Shown here piece after piece: positions 34,365 to 43,009 of a DNA stretch of 64,000 bases. The position numbers and the translations under genes are program-made. The notes below the pieces were generated by a model. That model saw only the letters and a program-made list of their open reading frames with translations, did no database searches and had not been told where the DNA came from. How positions within the stretch are numbered: position 1 is the first letter of the stretch; each line of letters starts with the position of its first letter. Origin of the DNA: Lutimonas vermicola (GTDB lineage Bacteria > Bacteroidota > Bacteroidia > Flavobacteriales > Flavobacteriaceae); contig NZ_JBCDNA010000003.1 of assembly GCF_038433205.1 (NCBI RefSeq), forward strand, positions 682,001 to 746,000, given 5' to 3'.

Positions 34365-34374
34365 GGTAAAAACT

Positions 34375-34410
34375 AAAAACCTTTCAGGAAATATCTCCTA
34401 AAAGGTTTTT
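34375..34410 (-). terminator. Terminator of secDF
   Basis: On the minus strand AAAAACCTTTTAGGA pairs with TCCTGAAAGGTTTTT, with one mismatch and a T run. It lies 37 bases after the secDF stop codon. Confidence 0.85.
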
Positions 34411-34446
34411 ATAGTTTTACCATCCTTCAACAGAGGATACAGATTT

Positions 34447-37419
34447 TTAGTTCTTTTTCTTTTTATCCAGTTTTTCCGTTGTATCATACATGATAGGAGA
34501 CGCGATAAACAAAGACGAATAAGTTCCAACAATAACCCCTATGATCAATGCAAACATAAATCCTTTGATTGAGTCACCTCCAAACAAAAATATTGCCAAT
34601 AACACGATTAGTGTCGTCAAAGACGTATTTACTGTTCTTCCCAATGTACTGCTCAAGGCGGTATTCACTGTTTTAGAATATTTCCACATTGGATGTTTAT
34701 TGCTAAATTCACGAATACGGTCAAAAATAACCACGGTATCGTTAAGCGAATAACCAACGACTGTAAGGATAGCCGCGATAAATGATTGCCCGATCTCCAT
34801 ATCAAATGGAAGGATCTTATAGAATAAGGAGAAAATTGATAATACGATCAACACATCATGGAAAACCGCAGCAACTGCTCCTAAACTATATTGCCATTTT
34901 CTGAACCTGATCAGGATATATATAAACACCACGATTAAAGAACCAACAATGGCCCATAAAGCAGCTTGCTTGATATCATCGGCGATGGTTGGTCCAACCA
35001 TATAAAATTCCATAATACCTACACTTAGCTCTTTATCTCCGGGCTTGAACTGTTCAAAACTGATATCCTGCGGCATAAATGATTTTAAACCATCAAATAA
35101 TAAGTGCTGGATTTCATCTTCTACGGCAACCCCGTAATCATCAATTTTATATTTGGTTGTAATTTTCAACTGATTAGCCGAACCAAAAGTTTTTACTTCA
35201 GGAGAACTTCCGAAAGCATCTTTCAAGGTGTTGGCAATTTCAGGAGGGTTTACATTCTCAACAAACCTTACCGTATAGGTTCTACCTCCTTTAAAGTCTA
35301 CTCCATAATTTAAACCATTAGTGAATAATGAGCCCAAACCTATAATTAAAATAATCCCGGAGATGGTGTAAGACATCTTTCTCTTTTTAAGGAAGTCAAT
35401 GTTAATGTCCTTGAACCAGTTCTTGGTAATATTTGTATTAAAAGTAAGTTGTCTGTTATTGTTAATATACCATTCTATCAATAGCCTGGTAATAAAAATT
35501 GCTGAAAATAATGAGGTTACAATACCGATCATTAAAGTAGTGGCAAACCCTTTTACAGGTCCCGTACCAAATACATAAAGAATGATCCCTGTAAGCAAGG
35601 TGGTAATGTTCGCATCAAGAATGGACGAAAGTGCTCCTTCAAAACCATCGTTAACCGATTCTTTTAAACCCTTGCCTTTGTTTAATTCTTCTTTTATCCT
35701 TTCATAGATCAGCACGTTGGCATCTACAGACATACCAATGGTAAGTACAATACCGGCAATTCCTGGAAGTGTCAATACGGCTCCGAAAGAAGTAAGTACA
35801 CCAAAGATAAAAAGTATGTTCAAGGCCAGTGCAATATCTGAGAAAATCCCGGCCTTTCCGTAGTAAAAGATCATCCATAACAATACAATGACCAGTGCAA
35901 TGATAAATGAAAAGGTACCACTGTCAATGGCCTCTTGTCCTAAAGAAGGACCAACAACATCCGATTGGATTATTCTTGCTGCTGCCGGAAGTTTACCTGA
36001 TTTTAGAGCATTGGCCAAATCCTGGGCTTCATCAATGGTAAACTGACCCGTAATTGAAGTTCTTCCGGTAGTGATCGCATCATTAACCCTCGGGGCCGAG
36101 TAGACATAGTCATCCAATACTACGGCAACGAACTTTCCAACATTGGCTGTAGTCATTTTTGCCCATTCCTTGGTTCCTTTGCTATTCATGGTCATGCTCA
36201 CCTCAGGGTTAGCACCTAACTGATCGAAAACCTGTGAAGCGTCTGAAATTACATCACCTTGAATCGGTGCTACATCGTTACGGTTAGATTTCAGGGCATA
36301 AAAATTAATAAAATCATTGTTCGATTTTGCATCCCAGGCGAATTTGGCATATTTTAACTCACTTGGAAGCAGTGCCCTTACCTCTTTCATCGCAAGATAT
36401 TCATTGATAACAGCGGTGTCTTTAACACTGGCAGTTGCAATAATTGAACTGATATCATTTTGTGTTTGCGGAAAACGCACAAATAATTTGCTGAATAAAG
36501 GGTTGGTGCTTTCAAAATCCACCGAATCCTTAACTTCTCCTAAAAGATCATCAATTTCATCATCCTTTGAAAGTACAGAATCCTTTTCGACTGTCACTTC
36601 CTCAACTTTTAAAATTTCGGCGAGCTTTGTATTGGCAGATAAAAAGAACTGAACCAAATCCTGGTTGGTATATACTTCCCAAAATTGCAATTCAGCAGTA
36701 CTTTGCAGTAATTTTCTTACACGATCAATGTCTTTGGCACCCGGAAGTTCAATAAGAATTCTCCCTGATTCCCCAATTCTTTGAATGTTGGGTTGGGTTA
36801 CACCAAAACGGTCAATCCTGCTTCTCAATACTTCAAATGCCGTATTTATGGAACCTTTTACTTCTTCCTGTAAGATTGGTTTAACCTCGTCATCGGTCAT
36901 CTTGAAATTGATCTTATCTTTCAGGGATTTATTTCCAAAAATACTGGGATCACTGAGTTTTACCGAACCGTTGCTGGCTGCATCAAAAGCTTCATAGAAC
37001 AATTGTAAATAGTCTTTATCACTATCTTTTTGCGCTTTTGTGGCATTGATAAGTGCCTCGTTGAACACCGGATTTTTCGATTCATTCGATAAACCGAATA
37101 AAATATCTCTAACAGATACTTCTAAAATCGCATTAATCCCTCCCTTCAGGTCTAGCCCAAGGTTGATTTCTTTTTCTTTGACTTCATTGTAAGTAAATTC
37201 AGTGAAACCCAAATTAACGACTGGTTCATTGGCAACAGAATCCAGGTATTCTCTTTCCATAACACGCAGTGCTTCAGTGTCTGTTGCATCAGCTTTGGAT
37301 TCTGAGTAGATAACGGCATCATTCTCAACATTTTTTGCAAACCACGTGAATGATAACTGGTATATGCATACCACACTCAAAATGACTGCAAATAATCTAA
37401 TAAGTCCCTTGTTTTGCAT
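34447..37419 (-). CDS. secDF: Protein-export membrane protein SecDF (fused)
   Basis: A 990-residue fusion of SecD and SecF, the proton-driven accessory of the Sec translocon. The SecD part has one N-terminal helix, LGLDLKGGINAILE (residues 87-100), a large periplasmic domain with DRFGVTQPNI and ILIELPGA, and a membrane bundle with GMSVDANVLIYERIKEEL. The SecF part starts near residue 680 with GLNYGVDFKGG and ends with GYSLNDTVVIFDRIREF in its bundle. Fusion into one chain is common in Bacteroidota. A minus-strand -7 box TATATTTG lies at 37460-37467. Confidence 0.95.
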   Translation of the reverse strand: MQNKGLIRLFAVILSVVCIYQLSFTWFAKNVENDAVIYSESKADATDTEALRVMEREYLDSVANEPVVNLGFTEFTYNEVKEKEINLGLDLKGGINAILEVSVRDILFGLSNESKNPVFNEALINATKAQKDSDKDYLQLFYEAFDAASNGSVKLSDPSIFGNKSLKDKINFKMTDDEVKPILQEEVKGSINTAFEVLRSRIDRFGVTQPNIQRIGESGRILIELPGAKDIDRVRKLLQSTAELQFWEVYTNQDLVQFFLSANTKLAEILKVEEVTVEKDSVLSKDDEIDDLLGEVKDSVDFESTNPLFSKLFVRFPQTQNDISSIIATASVKDTAVINEYLAMKEVRALLPSELKYAKFAWDAKSNNDFINFYALKSNRNDVAPIQGDVISDASQVFDQLGANPEVSMTMNSKGTKEWAKMTTANVGKFVAVVLDDYVYSAPRVNDAITTGRTSITGQFTIDEAQDLANALKSGKLPAAARIIQSDVVGPSLGQEAIDSGTFSFIIALVIVLLWMIFYYGKAGIFSDIALALNILFIFGVLTSFGAVLTLPGIAGIVLTIGMSVDANVLIYERIKEELNKGKGLKESVNDGFEGALSSILDANITTLLTGIILYVFGTGPVKGFATTLMIGIVTSLFSAIFITRLLIEWYINNNRQLTFNTNITKNWFKDINIDFLKKRKMSYTISGIILIIGLGSLFTNGLNYGVDFKGGRTYTVRFVENVNPPEIANTLKDAFGSSPEVKTFGSANQLKITTKYKIDDYGVAVEDEIQHLLFDGLKSFMPQDISFEQFKPGDKELSVGIMEFYMVGPTIADDIKQAALWAIVGSLIVVFIYILIRFRKWQYSLGAVAAVFHDVLIVLSIFSLFYKILPFDMEIGQSFIAAILTVVGYSLNDTVVIFDRIREFSNKHPMWKYSKTVNTALSSTLGRTVNTSLTTLIVLLAIFLFGGDSIKGFMFALIIGVIVGTYSSLFIASPIMYDTTEKLDKKKKN

Positions 37420-37459
37420 TCTTTATCTTATTTAAAATCTTATTTTTGATATAATCGGG

Positions 37460-37467
37460 CAAATATA
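37460..37467 (-). promoter_or_regulatory. -7 box of secDF
   Basis: TATATTTG on the minus strand fits TAnnTTTG and lies about 40 bases before the ATG at 37419. No good -33 was seen. Confidence 0.4.
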
Positions 37468-37575
37468 CTCAAAAGATTTAGCTTTGAAAGAAATAAGTCC
37501 TAAATTTTGGGGCAATTCTGGGATTAGTTTTAGCCAGAAATTTTGCTATTTTAGTAATGTAAATCTAAAAGATAA

Positions 37576-39249
37576 ATGGAACACTTAACTGACATTGAAA
37601 TCGCCCAGAAAACCACTTTGATTCATATTAAGGACATTGCCTCCAAACTAAAAATTGATGAGGACGATCTTGAATTGTACGGTAAGTTTAAAGCAAAGCT
37701 GCCCCTTGACCTCATTGACGAGAAAAAAGTATCTTTAAACAACCTTGTTTTGGTAACAGCCATAACCCCAACGCCTGCCGGTGAGGGTAAAACCACGGTA
37801 TCTATAGGGCTCACAGAAGGTTTAAACAAAATTGGAGAGCAGGCAACCGTAGTTTTAAGAGAGCCGTCGCTTGGCCCTGTTTTTGGTATCAAAGGGGGAG
37901 CTGCCGGAGGCGGATACTCTCAGGTGGTTCCTATGGAGGATATTAATTTGCACTTTACCGGTGATTTCAATGCAATAGAGAAGGCAAACAATTTGTTGTC
38001 TGCGCTGGTAGACAACAATCTGCAGGCGAGCGATAATTTGAATATTGATCCGAGGTCAATTTTCTGGAAAAGAGTTATCGATATGAATGACAGGTCATTA
38101 AGGAATATTACTATAGGCCTCGGAGGCACAGCAAATGGTGTGCCTAGAGAAGATGGCTTTAATATTACACCTGCTTCAGAGGTGATGGCAATACTTTGCA
38201 TGACCTCCGGGTTTGAGGATCTTAAGAAACGACTCGGCGATATCTTTATTGGTTTTACTTTTGATAAAAAACCTGTTTTTGCAAGGGATTTAAAAGCAGA
38301 GAATGCCATGACGATTTTATTGAAAGACGCGATCAAACCGAATTTGGTTCAAACCCTGGAGAAAAATCCCGCTATCATTCACGGAGGACCTTTTGCCAAT
38401 ATTGCGCAGGGAACAAACACTATTTTGGCCACAAAAATGGGCTTGTCTTTATCAAAGTATGTGGTTACTGAAGCTGGTTTTGGAGCAGATCTCGGGGCAG
38501 AAAAATTCCTGAATATTATATGCGCGGCATCGGGCCTTAGCCCAAAAGCGGTCGTGTTGGTGGCCACTATAAGGGCTCTTAGGCACCATGGAGGAGCAGC
38601 TACGGATGCTCTCAATAAACCGGATGTAGGCCTTGTGGCCAAGGGATTTGCCAATCTGGAAAAGCACATTGAGAATATTAGAAAATTTAACATACAACCT
38701 GTCGTTGCCATTAATTCATTTATAAATGACAGTATTGAAGAAGTTAAACTTGTAATCGAAGGCTGCGAGAAATTAGGGGTTAAGGCGGTTGTTTCAAATG
38801 GTTGGACAAATGGGGGAGAAGGCTGTAAAGATTTGGCTTTTGCAGTTAAAAAAGTTGTGGAAGAAGACCGGTCGCAGTTTAAACCTTTGTACGATTGGAA
38901 ATCTCCTGTAAAAGAGAAGATCGAAAAAATAGCCCGTGAGATTTATGGCGCTTCGGGCGTGAATTATGATAAAAAGGCCGAACTTAATCTAAGGAGAATT
39001 GATCGGCTTGGTTTTAACAATTTTGCTATTTGTATGGCAAAAACTCAAAAATCATTCTCCGATGATGAAGCACTGAGAGGCCGACCAGAGAATTTTGTTG
39101 TTACTGTCAGGGAAATTGAGATTGCTGCCGGAGCCGGATTTATCATACCTATCTTAGGTAAGATGATGAGAATGCCCGGATTGCCTGCCCATCCGGCATC
39201 CGAGAATATGAGTATTGATGAAAATGGTGTGATCTCTGGCTTGTCATAA
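37576..39249 (+). CDS. fhs: Formate-tetrahydrofolate ligase
   Basis: A 557-residue enzyme that makes 10-formyl-tetrahydrofolate from formate, THF and ATP. The ATP-binding motif TPAGEGKTT is at residues 66-74; VLREPSLGPVFGIKGGAAGGGYSQV (in two parts) and EAGFGADLGAEKF are strong family signatures. It stands alone, divergent from secDF, and ends at a strong terminator. Single-carbon metabolism is its likely role. Confidence 0.97.
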   Translation: MEHLTDIEIAQKTTLIHIKDIASKLKIDEDDLELYGKFKAKLPLDLIDEKKVSLNNLVLVTAITPTPAGEGKTTVSIGLTEGLNKIGEQATVVLREPSLGPVFGIKGGAAGGGYSQVVPMEDINLHFTGDFNAIEKANNLLSALVDNNLQASDNLNIDPRSIFWKRVIDMNDRSLRNITIGLGGTANGVPREDGFNITPASEVMAILCMTSGFEDLKKRLGDIFIGFTFDKKPVFARDLKAENAMTILLKDAIKPNLVQTLEKNPAIIHGGPFANIAQGTNTILATKMGLSLSKYVVTEAGFGADLGAEKFLNIICAASGLSPKAVVLVATIRALRHHGGAATDALNKPDVGLVAKGFANLEKHIENIRKFNIQPVVAINSFINDSIEEVKLVIEGCEKLGVKAVVSNGWTNGGEGCKDLAFAVKKVVEEDRSQFKPLYDWKSPVKEKIEKIAREIYGASGVNYDKKAELNLRRIDRLGFNNFAICMAKTQKSFSDDEALRGRPENFVVTVREIEIAAGAGFIIPILGKMMRMPGLPAHPASENMSIDENGVISGLS

Positions 39250-39265
39250 GTATTGAAAACAAATG

Positions 39266-39302
39266 AAAAAAGCCATCAGTCTTAAGAATGATGGCTTTTT
39301 TT
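39266..39302. terminator. Bidirectional terminator between fhs and mdh
   Basis: AAAAAAGCCATCA pairs with TGATGGCTTTTTT. Both convergent genes end here. Confidence 0.88.
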
Positions 39303-39321
39303 ATATTAAAAAGGAAGAGAA

Positions 39322-40257
39322 TTAGTTAACTGTTTCTTCCAACAGGCCATTTGTTTTTCTTACGGCTTCAGCGCTGGTTGTCAACTTCTCTTTTTCAGCA
39401 TCTGTTAAATCGAGCTCAACAATTGATTCGATACCATTTTTACCGATGATACAAGGAACACCTATAGAAATGTCATCAAGCCCGTATTCTCCCTCTAAAA
39501 GTGCAGAACAAGGAAACATTTTTTTATGGTCGCAGGCAATAGCCTGAACCATAGATGATACAGCCGCTCCAGGCGCATACCAAGCACTTGTACCGAGCAT
39601 TTTTGTCAAAGTAGCTCCTCCCACTTTAGTGGCTTCTGCAACTTCACTGATTTTCTCCTCGGATAAGAATTTACTTACAGGTACACTGTTTCTCGCTGCG
39701 AGACGCGTCAATGGAATCATTCCCGTGTCACTGTGGCCTCCGATAACCATACCTTCCACATCTGATGCAGGGCAGCCCAAAGCTTCTGCAAGGCGGTATT
39801 TAAATCTGGCACTATCAAGAGCACCTCCCATTCCGATAATACGGTTCTTAGGTAAACCAAGTGCCTTATGTGTTAAATAGGCCATGGTGTCCATAGGATT
39901 ACTTACAACGATAAAAATAACGTTTGGTGAATGTTTTAGAACGCTGCTCGCAACAGATTTGACGATCCCGGCATTGATTCCGATAAGTTCTTCTCTGGTC
40001 ATTCCGGGTTTGCGCGGAATTCCACTTGTGATAACAGCGACATCACTGTTGGCAGTTTTTGAATAATCATTGGTACTACCTGTGATCAAGGTGTCAAAAC
40101 CGTTTAATGAGGCGGTTTGCATAAGATCCATAGCTTTCCCTTCGGCAAAATTTTCTTTAATGTCAATGATGACAACCTCAGAGGCGAAATCTTTGATTGC
40201 GATGTATTCGGCACAACTCGCTCCAACTGCTCCTGCACCAACTATAGTTACTTTCAT
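39322..40257 (-). CDS. mdh: Malate dehydrogenase
   Basis: A 311-residue LDH-like malate dehydrogenase of the citric acid cycle. It starts with the NAD-binding VTIVGAGAVGAS, has the substrate arginines Arg82, Arg88 and Arg151 (the malate-specific IPRKPGMTREEL loop) and the catalytic His175 in GGHSDTG. Asp32 after the second strand (IIDI) selects NAD. It lies 86 bases downstream of gyrB on the same strand, with a weak hairpin between. Confidence 0.95.
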   Translation of the reverse strand: MKVTIVGAGAVGASCAEYIAIKDFASEVVIIDIKENFAEGKAMDLMQTASLNGFDTLITGSTNDYSKTANSDVAVITSGIPRKPGMTREELIGINAGIVKSVASSVLKHSPNVIFIVVSNPMDTMAYLTHKALGLPKNRIIGMGGALDSARFKYRLAEALGCPASDVEGMVIGGHSDTGMIPLTRLAARNSVPVSKFLSEEKISEVAEATKVGGATLTKMLGTSAWYAPGAAVSSMVQAIACDHKKMFPCSALLEGEYGLDDISIGVPCIIGKNGIESIVELDLTDAEKEKLTTSAEAVRKTNGLLEETVN

Positions 40258-40301
40258 GTTACTAGAATTTATAATTAATTAAATATGTTTTTCTAAATGT
40301 C

Positions 40302-40331
40302 AAAACCCAAGGTCTTTTCAGCATCTTGGGT
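40302..40331 (-). terminator. Weak hairpin between gyrB and mdh
   Basis: On the minus strand ACCCAAG pairs with CTTGGGT, followed by four T. It may attenuate rather than stop transcription from gyrB into mdh. Confidence 0.45.
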
Positions 40332-40343
40332 CTTGTCTAATGT

Positions 40344-42281
40344 TTAAATGTCAATGTTTGCGTATACTGCGTGTTTTTCAATGAATTCCCTTCTAGGGGG
40401 AACATCGTCTCCCATAAGCATGGAAAACACCCTGTCCGCTTCGGTGCCATTTTCTATAGATACCTGACGCATGGTTCTGAATTCAGGATTCATAGTCGTA
40501 TCCCAGAGTTGCTCTGCATTCATCTCACCAAGACCTTTATAGCGCTGTATGGTTCCTCCACCAAATTTCTCTATGATTAAATCCCTTTCAGTATCAGACC
40601 AGGCATATTCTTTTTTTGCACCTTTCTTAACCAAATATAAAGGTGGGGCAGCAATATAAATATTACCGTTTTCAACCAATTCACGCATATAACGGAAAAA
40701 GAAGGTAAGGATAAGTGTGGCAATATGGCTTCCATCAACATCCGCATCACACATAATCACGATTTTGTGATATCTCAGTTTGCTGAGGTTCAAGGCCCTG
40801 GGGTCTTCCTCGGTTCCTATGGTTACACCAAGAGCTGTATACATGCTCTTGATCTCTTCATTTTCAAAAACCTTGTGTTGCATGGCTTTTTCCACATTAA
40901 GGATTTTACCTCTTAGGGGTAAAATAGCCTGAAAATTTCTATCACGGCCCTGTTTGGCAGTTCCACCCGCAGAATCTCCCTCGACTAAAAAGATCTCACA
41001 TTTTTCAGGATCATTCCATGCACAATCAGATAATTTACCAGGAAGTCCACCTCCTGACATCACTGTCTTGCGTTGAACCATCTCTCTTGCCTTCGCTGCT
41101 GCATGCCTTGCCTGAGCAGCAAGGATCACTTTTTGAACGATAATTTTAGCATCATCCGGGTTTTCTTCAAGATAGTCGGTTAGCATTTCAGAAACGGCCT
41201 GACTAACGGCCGGACTTACATCCCTGTTACCAAGTTTGGTTTTGGTCTGGCCTTCGAATTGAGGTTCAGCTACCTTTACTGAAATGATGGCAGTAAGGCC
41301 TTCCCGAAAATCATCACCGGCAATGTCAAATTTTAATTTGCTCAACAATCCGGATGTTTCCGCATATTTCTTGAGCGTTTGTGTCAATCCTCTTCTAAAA
41401 CCGGATAAATGCGTACCGCCTTCATGGGTGTTGATATTGTTGACGTAAGAATGAAGGTTTTCTGTATACGAGGTATTGTACACCATAGCGACTTCAACAG
41501 GGATACCGTTTTTTTCGCCTTCCATGCTAATCACGTCAGATATGAGTTGCTCTCTGGTGGCATCAAGGTATCTTACAAATTCCTTTAGGCCATCATCACT
41601 GTAAAATTTGTCATAAACAAAGTTGCCTTCTTCATCTTTATGTCGCTTATCTGTAATTGTGATCGTAACACCTTGATTTAAATATGATAGTTCGCGCAAC
41701 CGGGCAGAAAGAATCTCATAGCTAAAAACTATTTCTGTTTGAAAAATTGTGTCATCTGCCAGAAAGGTTACTTCTGTTCCGTTTCCATCTGATTCCCCAA
41801 CTAGTTTTACCGGATAAAGGGCCTTTCCCTTTTCGTATTCCTGTTGCCAAGTTTTGCCATCTCTAAAAACCGTAGCTTTTAATTTATTCGAAAGGGCATT
41901 TACAACAGAAACCCCAACTCCGTGCAAACCACCGGAAACTTTATACGAATCCTTATCAAATTTTCCTCCGGCTCCAATTTTGGTCATGACAACCTCCAGG
42001 GCAGAAACCCCTTCTTTGGCGTGCTTGTCTACAGGAATTCCTCTACCATTATCTCTTACGGTAACAGAGTTGTCCTCATTTATATAAACATCAATTTTAT
42101 CACAGTGCCCGGCCATGGCCTCATCGATGGAGTTATCGACAACTTCATATACAAGATGATGAAGTCCTCTTGAACTTACATCTCCAATGTACATGGATGG
42201 TCGCATCCGAACATGTTCCATGCCCTCTAAAGCTTGAATGCTATCAGCAGAATATTGATTTTTTTTAGTTTCTTCACTCAT
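40344..42281 (-). CDS. gyrB: DNA gyrase subunit B
   Basis: A 645-residue type II topoisomerase subunit. The GHKL ATPase domain begins with MRPSMYIGDVSSRGLHHLVY and VDNSIDEAMAG; the TOPRIM domain shows EGDSAGG and DADVDGSHI. The start is the ATG at 42281 (MSEETKKNQYS); the frame stays open for 20 more residues upstream, but a -7 box TATATTTG lies inside that stretch at 42321-42328, so those codons are not translated. It probably works with a gyrA located elsewhere. Confidence 0.97.
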   Translation of the reverse strand: MSEETKKNQYSADSIQALEGMEHVRMRPSMYIGDVSSRGLHHLVYEVVDNSIDEAMAGHCDKIDVYINEDNSVTVRDNGRGIPVDKHAKEGVSALEVVMTKIGAGGKFDKDSYKVSGGLHGVGVSVVNALSNKLKATVFRDGKTWQQEYEKGKALYPVKLVGESDGNGTEVTFLADDTIFQTEIVFSYEILSARLRELSYLNQGVTITITDKRHKDEEGNFVYDKFYSDDGLKEFVRYLDATREQLISDVISMEGEKNGIPVEVAMVYNTSYTENLHSYVNNINTHEGGTHLSGFRRGLTQTLKKYAETSGLLSKLKFDIAGDDFREGLTAIISVKVAEPQFEGQTKTKLGNRDVSPAVSQAVSEMLTDYLEENPDDAKIIVQKVILAAQARHAAAKAREMVQRKTVMSGGGLPGKLSDCAWNDPEKCEIFLVEGDSAGGTAKQGRDRNFQAILPLRGKILNVEKAMQHKVFENEEIKSMYTALGVTIGTEEDPRALNLSKLRYHKIVIMCDADVDGSHIATLILTFFFRYMRELVENGNIYIAAPPLYLVKKGAKKEYAWSDTERDLIIEKFGGGTIQRYKGLGEMNAEQLWDTTMNPEFRTMRQVSIENGTEADRVFSMLMGDDVPPRREFIEKHAVYANIDI

Positions 42282-42320
42282 ATTTTTTAGTTCTCTTTTT
42301 GTCCAAAAATTTAAAACGTA

Positions 42321-42328
42321 CAAATATA
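42321..42328 (-). promoter_or_regulatory. -7 box of gyrB
   Basis: On the minus strand TATATTTG fits TAnnTTTG; the ATG at 42281 is 40 bases downstream. Confidence 0.5.
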
Positions 42329-42442
42329 AGAAAACCCCCATTTTTTAGGTCTTTTTTTGAAGTTATAAACTGTGAAGTTATCAACATTTTTGGCTCCTGA
42401 GGTGATATTTTTCACGATGCGGAGCAGGAGGCTGTAAACCAT

Positions 42443-42477
42443 AAAAAAAACCTGCTTAGAAAGTTTCTAATACAGGT
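42443..42477 (-). terminator. Terminator of small unit 2
   Basis: On the minus strand ACCTG plus TTAGAAA pairs with TTTCTAA plus CAGGT (one internal bulge), followed by seven or eight T. No protein gene ends just before it, so it must end a small transcript. Confidence 0.7.
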
Positions 42478-42652
42478 CTCTTTTTTGATGCAAATTAAAA
42501 TAGCTTAATATTTGTGTATTTGCAAACGTTAACCATTTAGAGATATCATTCCCCTCAGTCCAATATTCTAACTGATCAACTTTATTATAAACTAAAAGTT
42601 TACTTTTGAAATATAACTTAAACCAAAGTACAAAGCACTCTAATTTAAATCA
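42443..42652 (-). ncRNA. Candidate small RNA, unit 2
   Basis: A segment of about 210 bases between the promoter-like block at 42657-42691 and the terminator at 42443-42477. It contains the core CATTCCCCTCA (plus-strand reading, 42547-42557) near AATATT, shared with unit 1. One frame stays open without stop for about 59 codons (ending KRDLY) but has no ATG, GTG or TTG in a useful place, and its phase relative to the shared core differs from that in unit 1. This favours a non-coding RNA, although a protein cannot be fully excluded. Confidence 0.4.
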
Positions 42653-42656
42653 GATG

Positions 42657-42691
42657 TAAATTTAATTATCAAATCTGAAGAAAATCTGAAG
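42657..42691 (-). promoter_or_regulatory. Response-regulator-type site and -7 box of unit 2
   Basis: On the minus strand CTTCAGATTTT and CTTCAGATTTG form a perfect-phase 11-bp direct repeat, then five bases, then TAAATTTA (one mismatch to TAnnTTTG). An 11-bp direct repeat just upstream of the -7 box is the arrangement used by OmpR/PhoB-type activators, which replace the missing -33 contact. Confidence 0.55.
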
Positions 42692-42717
42692 TTTTATTCA
42701 AATTTGATAATATTTTT

Positions 42718-42753
42718 AAAAAAGCCTGTAAAAAACATTATTACAGGCTTTTT
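42718..42753 (-). terminator. Terminator of small unit 1
   Basis: On the minus strand AAAAAGCCTGTAA pairs with TTACAGGCTTTTT with six T at the end. It ends the unit that begins behind the kinase gene. Confidence 0.85.
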
Positions 42754-42938
42754 CATTCAAATCAAAACAGGTTAATGTTTTAATCAATGTGCTTAATCTG
42801 TCTTGCAGGTTCCATTCCCCTCAAAATATTACCCTTCGGATAGATTATGCTGATATCTTCATTGTTATTTCAGTATTCATAGCATGAATTTTTGAACGTT
42901 CTGAAATAGTTATATAAGAATTATAACAATCAGATAAC
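42718..42938 (-). ncRNA. Candidate small RNA, unit 1
   Basis: About 220 bases between the promoter-like block at 42943-42977 and the terminator at 42718-42753. It shares with unit 2 the core CATTCCCCTCA (plus-strand reading, 42812-42822) followed by AATATT. A mini-frame from the ATG at 42880 stops after 11 codons; another frame ends with KGNILRGMEPARQIKHID at 42780 but lacks a start. One lost base would join them into a peptide of about 33 residues. I favour a small RNA, with a broken micropeptide gene as the alternative. Confidence 0.4.
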
Positions 42939-42942
42939 AGGG

Positions 42943-42977
42943 CAAATGTAAGCGTCGTTTCTAAAGAAAATCTGAAG
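42943..42977 (-). promoter_or_regulatory. Response-regulator-type site and -7 box of unit 1
   Basis: On the minus strand CTTCAGATTTT is followed directly by CTTTAGAAACG (11-bp repeat, second half degenerate), then five bases, then TACATTTG, a perfect -7 box. There is no TTG at -33. The geometry is identical to the unit 2 site. It lies 33 bases behind the stop codon of the histidine kinase gene. Confidence 0.6.
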
Positions 42978-43009
42978 AAGCGCAAAGATTTTTGAAATAT
43001 ACCTTTTGG

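Noticed and set aside
34375..34410. Riboswitch before hpt
   Set aside because: The structure is a plain terminator with a T run placed behind secDF, upstream of the hpt promoter box.
36317..36652. Plus-strand frame inside secDF
   Set aside because: It is a shadow of the SecD periplasmic domain and is Ser/Thr-rich without motifs.
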